Below are positions 8,516 to 15,761 of a stretch of 21,144 nt of DNA, one piece after another. Position 1 is the first letter of the stretch. The number at the start of each line of letters is the position of its first letter. The notes beneath the pieces are model-generated. The model made no database searches. It had not been told where the DNA came from and saw only the letters and a program-made list of their open reading frames with translations. The translations under genes were made by a program, and so were the position numbers. Origin of the DNA: a virus; IMG/VR virus record IMGVR_UViG_3300001450_000410, positions 1-21,144 of that record. One strand, 5' to 3'.

Positions 8516-8518
8516 AAC

Positions 8519-8818
8519 TTATTTATTTAATGCTTCATACTTAGAAATAATTTCTGAGTAATTTGGTGGAATCCTAATCTGAGACCCTACTGGGGGAGTT
8601 AATGAATTCTGCATTAATGTACCATTAGATATTGAAATAATCCACCAAAGGGAAGAGTCTCCATAATATTGTTGGGCTAAAGTATCAAATCTATCACCTA
8701 CTGTTGTATAAACATAAGTATCATTAAAAGACCTGGGTATTTCTGGGTAGCGTACAGTTCTATACATAATTTTACCCTCTGGGGATCTTGTTTCTGGTAT
8801 AGTGCTGTATCTTTTCAT
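8519..8818 (-). CDS. 53: LysM-domain baseplate protein (gp53 / gpX-like)
   Basis: A 99-aa protein. Residues about 36-85 form a LysM-like module: YTTVGDRFDTLAQQYYGDSSLWW, then a central Asn, then PPVGSQIRIPP. Small LysM proteins of this kind (T4 gp53, P2 gpX, Afp7-type) join the tail hub to the baseplate wedge in contractile systems. It lies between the tube-cap-like gene and the hub gene, where such a protein is expected, with short gaps on both sides (20 nt and 3 nt). No signal peptide. The naming to T4 gp53 is by domain and context; P2 gpX-like is an equally fair name. Confidence 0.78.
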   Translation of the reverse strand: MKRYSTIPETRSPEGKIMYRTVRYPEIPRSFNDTYVYTTVGDRFDTLAQQYYGDSSLWWIISISNGTLMQNSLTPPVGSQIRIPPNYSEIISKYEALNK

Positions 8819-8838
8819 TTAATTATTTTTAATTAACC

Positions 8839-11202
8839 TTAAATAGTAATTAATTCATTAGTGTCAGTAGCATTCCACATTTGAATAAAATGTTGTCCCC
8901 CAAGAGAAGCTAATTCTCCATCTGGATTATACCCATTATGTTGTTTTTCTGGTTTAAAATTATGAATTGGTGTAAAGGTAAATCCTGATACTTTAATTAT
9001 GTGGGGGAGTTGAGAAATATCACCATCTTTTTCACCATTGTCTTTTATTCCTATTTCCCAAGGAGAATCTTCTGGAACTTCTAAAGTCATACCCTCAATA
9101 AACCCTGCAAGTTCATGGCACCATCCTCCCATTGTTAAAGTAACTAAGGGTCCAGACATATATCCTGCATTTGTGTATTCTGGGGCTAGATTAGAAACTA
9201 AAAAGTTTAATTTTTTATATTGGGCTAATAATTCTTCTTTAGATTGGGCTGCTACCGTAAAACTTAGATTAATTTTTCTATCAAAACCTCCATATTTATA
9301 AAGACTTTCTCCCCTACCCATATATTTTTGTCCTTCCCATTGAGCTGAGTATCCATCACTAAAAGAATCTATATAAGCTCTAAAATGAATAAATTCTTTA
9401 TCAAAATCACCCCCAGAAGGACCCATTTTAGTTGAAATTGCTCCTATTCTAAAAGGAATTAAGTCATCTTTACCTACCCCTTTTTCTGCATCTTGAGATA
9501 AATAAAGAGGTTGTGCATTAACTTTATCTATAGGTCCTATCCCTGATCCTTTTGTATATGAAATTAAATTTTTATTTTTTTGTCCTGGAGATGTATAACT
9601 ATTTAAATTATTTCCCGAGTTATTATCTATAACACCTTGTCCTTGATAGCTTGGAGCTATACTCATTATAGTTGATGATTTTTTACCAGGTAATTTAAAA
9701 GGTACTTTAAAATCTTGAACTTGTCCCGTTTGTCTATAACTTGTTTGTTGATTTAATTGTGTTTGATCTAAAGTTTTAAAATTTTGATCAATTAAGGAAG
9801 GGGTTTTTATTATATCACTAGATTCTAATGTTCCATCTTTGTATACCGAAGTTATAAAATTTTGTTCCCAAGTTAACCAGTTTTTTGCAATGTCAGTAGA
9901 CCAATTTCCTTGCCCTCCTTTTCCTGATAAGGATTTATATTTTGTGGAAGCATTTATAGGATCTATAAATAAATCTTCAGGGTTGGTTTTTAATCCTATT
10001 TGGTAAGTATTTAAATCTTTTCTGGGTGTTAAGTTTAAACCATCACTATATACTGAAGTATTAAAATTAGGATCCCAAGTAATACCCCCATCACTAGTAA
10101 AGTTATTCGTTAATACTCCATTATATTTATCAGATACTCCTATAGGAGATTTAAACATATTCATATTAACTCTAGTATAATTTAATCCTATTTGGTAAGT
10201 ATTTAAATCTTTTCTAGGTGTTAGAGTTCCTGGGTTATAAACTCCTATTTCGAAAGTTCTTGCAAATAATCCATCAGTACTATTATTTAAAGTAAGACCT
10301 TCATTTAATTTAGTATTAGGATAAATTTCATTATATTTAAAACTAACTCCTCTATTTGATGGGTTGAATCCAAATGCAGTACTACCATATTCAATAGGGT
10401 TATAATATTGAAAAGGTATTGTAGTAGGATCCCAATGTGTTTCAGATGGTAAATAACCTGAGGAATTACCTAAAAAAGTTAATGTTGATCCCTTTTGTCC
10501 TTGGGTTTCAGGAAACCTTGTATCTATTAATTTTGAATTATTAAACCCTGTTCTTAAAACTCCTCCTTGGTTATCAGTAGCAAATTTAATATTAGTTTTT
10601 CCTACTCCTACATTAGAATTAGGACCTCCTGAATATGAATAAACATTTGGGTTATCAGAACCTAAAGATACTTGGTCTTGTGGGGAGATTTTAGTGTTAT
10701 ATAAAAAAGCTAATCTATTACCTTTACCATTCTCATCACCTATAATAAAAGAATTAGATGATGAATATGTAGGATCATCTTTAAAAGGAAGTAATCCTTG
10801 TTTATTAACATGACCTCCTATAAAATTAATACCAGCTTGTGCTAAAGTACTTAAGGGAGTATAAACACCCCCATTTGGTACAGTGCTTGATTGGGTTTTA
10901 ACTGAAATTTGGGATAATACATTTTGTTTAGCTGTAAATAAGGCTCCACTTACTGATTTAAAATCTGTAAAATATTTAGTTAATCTAACTACGTCTCTAG
11001 CTGTATCACGAGCAGAATTTATACCTCCTCTTAATGCAAAATCATTACTAGCTAAATTATTTCCTGTTGTTGGGGATAATGTATCTGGGATTGGGGTTTT
11101 TAAATAAGGCTGAGCACTGTTCCCACCACCTTGAACATCTGTTGCTGGAGGAGTACCAAATTTTATTGATTTAAGATCAGTTTGTAAATCTATTAGCCCC
11201 AT
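8839..11202 (-). CDS. Large baseplate protein with tail-tube initiator/cap-like C-terminus (gp48/gp54 type)
   Basis: A 787-aa structural protein lying right after the tape measure gene, the place of T4 gp48/gp54, which cap the baseplate and start tube polymerisation. The C-terminal 200 residues (about 582-787) look like the conserved part: IGAIST, HFRAYIDSFSDGYSAQWEG, YKYGGFDRKINLSFTVAAQS, LAPEY and a late FTFTPIHNF strand. The N-terminus (about 55-105) is helical (RGGINSARDTARDVVRL). Between them are about 450 residues rich in Asn, Gly, Ser and Tyr, containing a tandem-like repeat: LTPRKDLNTYQIGL at 327-340 and 391-404, and WDPNFNTSVYSDG at 376-388 with WEQNFITSVYKDG at 445-457. T4 gp48 and gp54 are about half this size, so the middle is an expansion. 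Exact equivalence to gp48 or gp54 cannot be decided by eye. Confidence 0.7.
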   Translation of the reverse strand: MGLIDLQTDLKSIKFGTPPATDVQGGGNSAQPYLKTPIPDTLSPTTGNNLASNDFALRGGINSARDTARDVVRLTKYFTDFKSVSGALFTAKQNVLSQISVKTQSSTVPNGGVYTPLSTLAQAGINFIGGHVNKQGLLPFKDDPTYSSSNSFIIGDENGKGNRLAFLYNTKISPQDQVSLGSDNPNVYSYSGGPNSNVGVGKTNIKFATDNQGGVLRTGFNNSKLIDTRFPETQGQKGSTLTFLGNSSGYLPSETHWDPTTIPFQYYNPIEYGSTAFGFNPSNRGVSFKYNEIYPNTKLNEGLTLNNSTDGLFARTFEIGVYNPGTLTPRKDLNTYQIGLNYTRVNMNMFKSPIGVSDKYNGVLTNNFTSDGGITWDPNFNTSVYSDGLNLTPRKDLNTYQIGLKTNPEDLFIDPINASTKYKSLSGKGGQGNWSTDIAKNWLTWEQNFITSVYKDGTLESSDIIKTPSLIDQNFKTLDQTQLNQQTSYRQTGQVQDFKVPFKLPGKKSSTIMSIAPSYQGQGVIDNNSGNNLNSYTSPGQKNKNLISYTKGSGIGPIDKVNAQPLYLSQDAEKGVGKDDLIPFRIGAISTKMGPSGGDFDKEFIHFRAYIDSFSDGYSAQWEGQKYMGRGESLYKYGGFDRKINLSFTVAAQSKEELLAQYKKLNFLVSNLAPEYTNAGYMSGPLVTLTMGGWCHELAGFIEGMTLEVPEDSPWEIGIKDNGEKDGDISQLPHIIKVSGFTFTPIHNFKPEKQHNGYNPDGELASLGGQHFIQMWNATDTNELITI
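9989..10031 (+). repeat. 43-nt direct repeat, copy 1
   Basis: Matches 10181-10223 at 42 of 43 positions (one G/A difference), 192 nt away, which is 64 codons in the same frame. It encodes LTPRKDLNTYQIGL on the minus strand. Such nucleotide identity suggests a recent duplication inside the gene. Confidence 0.9.
10181..10223 (+). repeat. 43-nt direct repeat, copy 2
   Basis: Partner of 9989-10031 within the 787-aa baseplate gene; in phase with the reading frame. Confidence 0.9.
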
Positions 11203-11207
11203 TTATG

Positions 11208-11217
11208 TATAAATATT
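11208..11217 (-). promoter_or_regulatory. Recurrent AATATTTATA motif before the 787-aa baseplate gene
   Basis: Coding-strand AATATTTATA, 5 nt before the ATG at 11202, in the 20-nt gap after the tape measure gene. Exact match to the shared core. Confidence 0.4.
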
Positions 11218-11222
11218 TAATT

Positions 11223-14048
11223 TTATTGAATTTCTCGTTCTGCTTCAGCTATACCAGCTCCTACTTTTTCACCCTCCATTACTATTGTGAGATCTTTAGC
11301 TAAGATTTGTTGGTTAATTGATATAAGTTTACTTATTCCAGATAATAAAGCTGAATTATCATTTCCACTATTAGAATCATTATTTGTTTTTTCACCCCTT
11401 TTAGCCATAGCATCTGCTGCTCCAGGTGCTGCTATAAAATCATCATTTTTAGAAAGTTCAAATATTCCTCCTTCTTTAGGTGATACCTGTGTTCTACCGT
11501 CAGCAGTGCCCATCATATCCCCTGCTGGTTTTTTAAATTTTGAATATAAAGCCATACCTCCAGCTACGGCGGCAGCAGCTGCAGCAACTGCTAATACCGG
11601 ACCTATAATAGGTATCTTAGCAATAGATATAGCAGCATTAATAGCAAGTTTACCTACACTTAATAAGAAATTAGCAGCAGCTTTAGCAAAGTTTTTCATT
11701 TCTATTAACCCTTCTTGAATTTTTTTCTTATTAAATAAATTTTGGAGTATGTTTTTAGCTCCTAATAACCCATTATATACTAATGTTGCCGCATTTATTG
11801 CTTGATCTTTTATGAATATTAAACCTTTTAAAACAAGGTTTTCTTTATTAAATCCTAAACCAATAGCTGTAAGATTATTATTAACAAGTTCAGCTGCTTG
11901 TATTGCTAAAGTTTTTGCTAGTACTGCACCTTTTGCTATAATTCCTTCTCGGGTAAATTGAAGATAAATAAGCTCATAAGCATTTTTAAGTTTTGCTTGA
12001 ACATTTTCTTTAAAATATTCTAGTACTAATGCTTTTCTATAGCCTAATTCGTATTTAATATTTGCAAGATTAAGTTTACCAAATTTATCCATTACACCTT
12101 GAGTAATACTAATACTTTTAAATAATAAATAAATACTACCTAAAACTTTAAAAAGACCACTATATTGTTTTACAAGTTTAGCTGTACCTGATACAGCATC
12201 TGCAATAAAGCTTACAATAGGCATAATAGCTGTTCCTATATCAACAAATATTGTTTTTAATTGTTCTACCGATGCTGCAAACCTTTCTTGGACTGATTCT
12301 GATTCATATTGGGCTCCTAACCTTTCATCTCCTAATGCTTTAGCTGCTTCTTCAGCAGACATAGTTTGTCTTAATGTAGCATATTTTTTCTTGGCTGCAT
12401 CATTATCAGCCATTCCTATTTTTTGTAAAGCTTCTCTTTCTATTAAACTTTTAGATAATTGTTCTCGTGTTAATCCTGCTGCCTTAGCAAGGGCTTCTTG
12501 CTGGATAACATTCATTTTTTCAAAATCAGCTGCTGATCCTACTTCTTTAGCTACTTCAGCTGCCGCACCTGCAATATCTCCCTTTAAAGCTAATTGTCTT
12601 GCAGATTCTAAATTCAATTGTTTACCTGTAAGTAACTCTGCTTCTAATTCTGATTGGATTGAACCCTCAAAGTCTAATAAACTACTAGATATACTTTCCA
12701 TTTCAGCAAAAGATAAAGCTAATTTTTTAGATGTCATTAAAGTTCTAGTTAAAGCTAGAGGTTGGTTTCTTAATGTTATTAATGTTGCTTTACTTACTTT
12801 ACTAATGTCTTCTAACATTTGTTTTTCACTAAATGTAGTGCCATTTAATGCATTCATAGCAACAAGTTCACCTTGCATAAGAGCTACATTGTTTTCTAAC
12901 TCTGTACCTTGAGAACCTGTCAGTTTAGATATTTCAGCTATAGTTCCAGATGTAAATCCTGCTTGTTTAGTTAAAGCTGTAAAAGACTCTAACATTTGGT
13001 TACTAAAATTAGTAGCCCCTCCAAATTCTTGATTTAATGAATTAAAAGATTCATTTAAGTTTTTAGAATTAACTTGTAAATGATCTGAATCTATTGCTAC
13101 TTGATTAAATTGTTCTTGAAATTTTAGTGATTCTTTATAACTTACACCTATATTTTTTGCTAATTGTCCAGTTAATCTATCTACTGACATCATAGCTGAT
13201 ACAAGAAAGGTAAAGGCTCCTTGTATAAGATTAGCTGATGATAAAACCCCTTTTAAATTACCTGCTACACCCTTTAATGTATCTTTTAAAACACTAGATT
13301 CACCCTTTGTTTTTATGAAATTTTTTCTAGCTCCATCAATAGCATCAGCTATTCCTAGTGCAGGGATTCCTACTTTTTGTAAAGCTTTATCTAACCCTTT
13401 AGCTAATTGACCCCCAAAACCTATTTTTTTATTAAATTCATCTTCTAAATCAATTCTATCTTCAATTTTATCTAGTACATCTTTTTGAATATTATTTTCG
13501 TCTCTTAAAATACCAAGGGCAGATCTAGCTTTTGCTCTATCCTCTGCCTTCATTCGGCCTATCTTTAAACCATCCTTTTGTTGTACTTTTCCATCTTGGG
13601 TTCTAATACCCATTTGCTGCAATAAAGCAGCAGCACTATCTTTAGCTAATCTTGAAGAAGCTCTAGCTCTTTCTTGGATTGCTTTTAATTGTTTTTTAGA
13701 TAAATTACCTATATCTTCTTCTTCATTTGCTAGTTTTTGGGCTTCTTTAATAAGGCCCTTCATCCCTTTTTCTAAATCTTTTGTAGCATTTATTCCTTTA
13801 GGATTAATTTCACTAACTACAGCTTTTAAGGTTTTTTCTAAATCATCAAAAGAAGAGTTTACTCTTCTAACCTGGGATTCAACTCCGTCTAAACCTACTT
13901 CTAATTGTTGGATTGTATCATTAACATCCTTTATTTTATTAGGATCTATCCCCCTAAAAGGATTTTTCTTTCCTAATTGGTTGTAATTTTTTTGGATTTG
14001 ATCCAAAAGATCTTTTATTTCCTGTAGTTTTTTAGGATCTGCGGCCAT
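11223..14048 (-). CDS. 29: Tape measure protein (gp29 position)
   Basis: At 941 aa this is one of the longest genes and it follows the tail tube and the gp26/gp51-like genes, the standard position. It would set tail length, fill the tube lumen and later help DNA entry. The protein is mostly predicted helix: coiled-coil N-terminus (about 1-220, EIKDLLDQIQKNY, many K/E/L heptads), a hydrophobic stretch near 270-295 (FTFLVSAMMSV), long Ala/Leu/Lys helices, and an Ala/Val-rich membrane-like segment at about 840-865 preceded by IPIIGPV. The C-terminal region has GGIFELSKNDDFIAAPG, a common tape measure end motif, and ends in a short charged helix. T4 gp29 is 590 aa, so a longer tail than T4 is suggested. 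The AAATGGC start lies after an AATATTTATA element. Confidence 0.85.
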   Translation of the reverse strand: MAADPKKLQEIKDLLDQIQKNYNQLGKKNPFRGIDPNKIKDVNDTIQQLEVGLDGVESQVRRVNSSFDDLEKTLKAVVSEINPKGINATKDLEKGMKGLIKEAQKLANEEEDIGNLSKKQLKAIQERARASSRLAKDSAAALLQQMGIRTQDGKVQQKDGLKIGRMKAEDRAKARSALGILRDENNIQKDVLDKIEDRIDLEDEFNKKIGFGGQLAKGLDKALQKVGIPALGIADAIDGARKNFIKTKGESSVLKDTLKGVAGNLKGVLSSANLIQGAFTFLVSAMMSVDRLTGQLAKNIGVSYKESLKFQEQFNQVAIDSDHLQVNSKNLNESFNSLNQEFGGATNFSNQMLESFTALTKQAGFTSGTIAEISKLTGSQGTELENNVALMQGELVAMNALNGTTFSEKQMLEDISKVSKATLITLRNQPLALTRTLMTSKKLALSFAEMESISSSLLDFEGSIQSELEAELLTGKQLNLESARQLALKGDIAGAAAEVAKEVGSAADFEKMNVIQQEALAKAAGLTREQLSKSLIEREALQKIGMADNDAAKKKYATLRQTMSAEEAAKALGDERLGAQYESESVQERFAASVEQLKTIFVDIGTAIMPIVSFIADAVSGTAKLVKQYSGLFKVLGSIYLLFKSISITQGVMDKFGKLNLANIKYELGYRKALVLEYFKENVQAKLKNAYELIYLQFTREGIIAKGAVLAKTLAIQAAELVNNNLTAIGLGFNKENLVLKGLIFIKDQAINAATLVYNGLLGAKNILQNLFNKKKIQEGLIEMKNFAKAAANFLLSVGKLAINAAISIAKIPIIGPVLAVAAAAAAVAGGMALYSKFKKPAGDMMGTADGRTQVSPKEGGIFELSKNDDFIAAPGAADAMAKRGEKTNNDSNSGNDNSALLSGISKLISINQQILAKDLTIVMEGEKVGAGIAEAEREIQ

Positions 14049-14062
14049 TTAAGTTGGTTTGT

Positions 14063-14072
14063 TATAAATATT
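14063..14072 (-). promoter_or_regulatory. Recurrent AATATTTATA motif before the tape measure gene
   Basis: Coding-strand AATATTTATA followed by AC, 14 nt before the ATG at 14048. Extended match TAATATTTATAAC shared with the copy before the 82-aa gene. Confidence 0.45.
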
Positions 14073-14083
14073 AAAAAAATTAA

Positions 14084-14413
14084 CTATTTATAACTACTTT
14101 TACCCTTAAAGGGGTTTGATGTTGGTGATGTTTTATTTTGGGTTGATTTTGAAGCTTGAGCAAATGCTGGGGTGTTGACAGTACCATCAGAATTTATAAG
14201 ATTAGTTTCACCTTGGCCTTTATTTGCTTTATCATATTCTTTCTTTTCATCATCATAGTGTTTTTTAATTTCTGAAAAAGTATATTTTCTTAACCATAAA
14301 GGCATGTTGTAGATAGTATGAAAATCATATCCACCTTTTCCATGAAATACTATTTGGTGTATTTGGTTAAATACAGAAAGTCTAACTTGTGAGGCTATCT
14401 GAGTAGTCAGGCC
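14084..14413 (-). CDS. 51: gp51-like frame, probably expressed by +1 frameshift from the gp26-like gene
   Basis: The first ATG in this frame is at 14305 and would give only 73 aa (MPLWLRKYTFSEIKKHYDDE...). The frame stays open upstream to 14428 and its translation there looks like real protein: SVFNQIHQIVFHG, then KGGYDFHTIYN just before MPLWLR. That stretch has no ATG, GTG or TTG. It overlaps the end of the gp26-like gene and begins at a T7 run, so frameshifted readthrough is the simplest explanation, giving a 109-residue extension on 237 residues of the upstream protein. The C-terminal 40 residues are Ser/Thr/Asn/Lys-rich and disordered-looking. Location before the tape measure fits a tape-measure chaperone of the lambda G/GT kind; the YNMP-LR pattern recalls gp51 of T4-like phages. 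A separate short protein from 14305 cannot be excluded. Confidence 0.65.
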   Translation of the reverse strand, partial: GLTTQIASQVRLSVFNQIHQIVFHGKGGYDFHTIYNMPLWLRKYTFSEIKKHYDDEKKEYDKANKGQGETNLINSDGTVNTPAFAQASKSTQNKTSPTSNPFKGKSSYK

Positions 14414-15125
14414 AAAAAAAGTTAAGTCCTATAGGGACTCTCACCTCCTCTCCATCATCCATCATATAGTTTAAATCTACATCTGGTTGGTTTTGATTTA
14501 TATATTCTCTTAGGGCTCTAGAATCTCTTGCTAATAAGTAATTATCGACAAATTCTCTTATTGTTTTTGAATCAGTTTCTCCTTCAACTGATGTTATTAA
14601 ATGTTTTAATCTAGTAGTAAGATCAGGAGAAGCATTTTTATTCATTTTTTTAAGACCTGCTAATTCTTTTTCTATTTTAGTATCATCATGGCCTGTTAAA
14701 ATCTTAAATGTAATGTTAGTTCCACTATGAGGTAACTTAAAACTAAATTCATTTTTACTTTCTGTTATTAAAGAAGTATCAAATTCTTTATTATCTAATT
14801 CAGATAAATCAATAGTTTCTTCTTCTCCATTATATTCAAATTTGTAATCTTTACCATACCCCAAAATACGAGTTGCTATTAAAACAGCATTTTTATCTCC
14901 TATTATTAAATCTTTTGGGTTTATCTTTGACACTATTACAGATTCTAGTAATTTATCTAGAACTGTTCCTTTTTGAATATATCCTTGGTTTGTTAGTATA
15001 TCTTCTTCTTTAGCAGTCATATATTTTATTTCTATTTTACCGCTTGAAAGAGGATTTTCTTTTGGGTATACTAAACCCTTTGATGGTAATTCTACTTCTT
15101 CTGAAGGGAATTTAAATTCTGCCAT
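14382..15125 (-). CDS. 26: gp26-type baseplate/tail assembly protein, probable tape-measure chaperone
   Basis: A 247-aa protein of the T4 gp26 (T4_baseplate) type. Hallmarks are LPSKG at 13-17 followed by YP and SGKIEIKYMTAKEEDIL, then KGTVLDKLLESVIV (52-65). The later half has a helical region with charged residues and ends in VPIGLNFFWPD (230-240). In T4-like phages gp26 takes part in hub assembly but is not a clear virion component, and its place between tail tube and tape measure is that of the tail assembly chaperones. The last codons AAC TTT TTT TGG carry the T7 run where the +1 shift into the gp51-like frame is proposed; without the shift only 10 more residues follow Trp238-Pro239 before the TAG. 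It begins 102 nt after the tail tube gene, past a terminator, so it probably has its own promoter. Confidence 0.8.
   Translation of the reverse strand: MAEFKFPSEEVELPSKGLVYPKENPLSSGKIEIKYMTAKEEDILTNQGYIQKGTVLDKLLESVIVSKINPKDLIIGDKNAVLIATRILGYGKDYKFEYNGEEETIDLSELDNKEFDTSLITESKNEFSFKLPHSGTNITFKILTGHDDTKIEKELAGLKKMNKNASPDLTTRLKHLITSVEGETDSKTIREFVDNYLLARDSRALREYINQNQPDVDLNYMMDDGEEVRVPIGLNFFWPDYSDSLTS
14414..14423 (-). other. Candidate +1 (or -2) ribosomal frameshift site
   Basis: Coding strand AAC TTT TTT T|GG at the end of the gp26-like gene: a run of seven T (14420-14414). Skipping one T, or slipping back two, moves the ribosome into the open gp51-like frame starting GGC CTG ACT. The frame arithmetic fits +1 or -2 and not -1. 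Confidence 0.55.
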
Positions 15126-15159
15126 AATCTTTTATTTGTTGATAACTTATTTTATTTGT

Positions 15160-15169
15160 AATAAATACC
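15160..15169 (-). promoter_or_regulatory. Degenerate copy of the recurrent motif before the gp26-like gene
   Basis: Coding-strand GGTATTTATT, sharing the TATTTAT core, 34 nt before the ATG at 15125 and just past the terminator of the tail tube gene. The weakest of the eight copies. Confidence 0.3.
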
Positions 15170-15174
15170 AATAT

Positions 15175-15203
15175 AAAAAAGGAGCTTGACATAGCCAAGC
15201 TCC
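15175..15203 (-). terminator. Rho-independent terminator after the tail tube gene
   Basis: On the minus strand, stem GGAGCTTG / CAAGCTCC (8 perfect pairs, 7-nt loop) followed by six T. It lies 25 nt beyond the tail tube stop codon and before the gp26-like gene. It separates the abundantly needed tube mRNA from the low-copy assembly genes. Confidence 0.88.
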
Positions 15204-15227
15204 TCTCTAGAAATATTAATTTTTTTA

Positions 15228-15716
15228 TTAGAAATTTAATACACAGTAATCTGGTTGTACTGTTAATGAAATTTCTTTTGCTTCATTTTCAGTATCCCAA
15301 TTATAATCACCAAATGTTGCTTCTGTAATTAATGCACCTTTGATTACCCATTCTGAAACTATATCTCCTACAGGTCCTAAAATATTTACTGTAAGATCTT
15401 TTTTATAAAAATCAGAATAACCATCTCTACCTGTTACAGATTCGTGATGTAGTCTTACCCACTCCATTACTGCTTGAGCTCCTGATGGTGTAATCGGATC
15501 AAATAATGTCATTGATATTGGTCCCCAAGTGGTTTTACCTTTAACAAATCTTTGAACATTAATGTGGTTTAAAGCTACTGTACCTTGGGCTACATTTACT
15601 GCTGCAACTCCTTTAATAATGAAGCTTGGTATACCATCCATATAAAGGATGAATCGGTTCGCTTGTTTGGGTTCAAACGCGGTGAAAAATATTTCGTTGG
15701 GATCTAATACTGCCAT
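15228..15716 (-). CDS. 19: Tail tube protein gp19
   Basis: At 162 aa it matches the length of T4 gp19 (163 aa). It polymerises into the inner tube inside the sheath. The sequence is typical: N-terminal FEPKQANRFILYMDGIPSFIIKGV, central WGPISMTLFDPI, the MEWVRLHHESVTGRDGYSDFYKKD segment, then ILGPVGDIVSEWVIKGALITEATFGDYNWD and a final beta strand VQPDYCVLNF. It follows the sheath gene after 45 nt and is insulated from downstream genes by a strong terminator. Among the safest calls in the window. Confidence 0.93.
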   Translation of the reverse strand: MAVLDPNEIFFTAFEPKQANRFILYMDGIPSFIIKGVAAVNVAQGTVALNHINVQRFVKGKTTWGPISMTLFDPITPSGAQAVMEWVRLHHESVTGRDGYSDFYKKDLTVNILGPVGDIVSEWVIKGALITEATFGDYNWDTENEAKEISLTVQPDYCVLNF

Positions 15717-15737
15717 TTTTTATTGTTTATTTTCAAT

Positions 15738-15747
15738 TATAAATATC
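15738..15747 (-). promoter_or_regulatory. Recurrent motif before the tail tube gene
   Basis: Coding-strand GATATTTATA followed by A, 21 nt before the ATG at 15716, within the short gap after the sheath gene. One mismatch to the core. Confidence 0.42.
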
Positions 15748-15761
15748 TAATTCTTTGGTTT

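Noticed and set aside
11287-12912. Plus-strand open frames of 143 and 173 codons (11287-11718 and 12391-12912)
   Set aside because: They lie entirely antisense within the tape measure gene, have low-complexity Ser/Ala/Leu composition expected from the complement of that gene, and no leader features.
14096-14120. ACCC-CTTTAA-GGGT inverted repeat at the end of the gp51-like frame as a terminator
   Set aside because: Stem of only four pairs and no T run after it; it is coding sequence.
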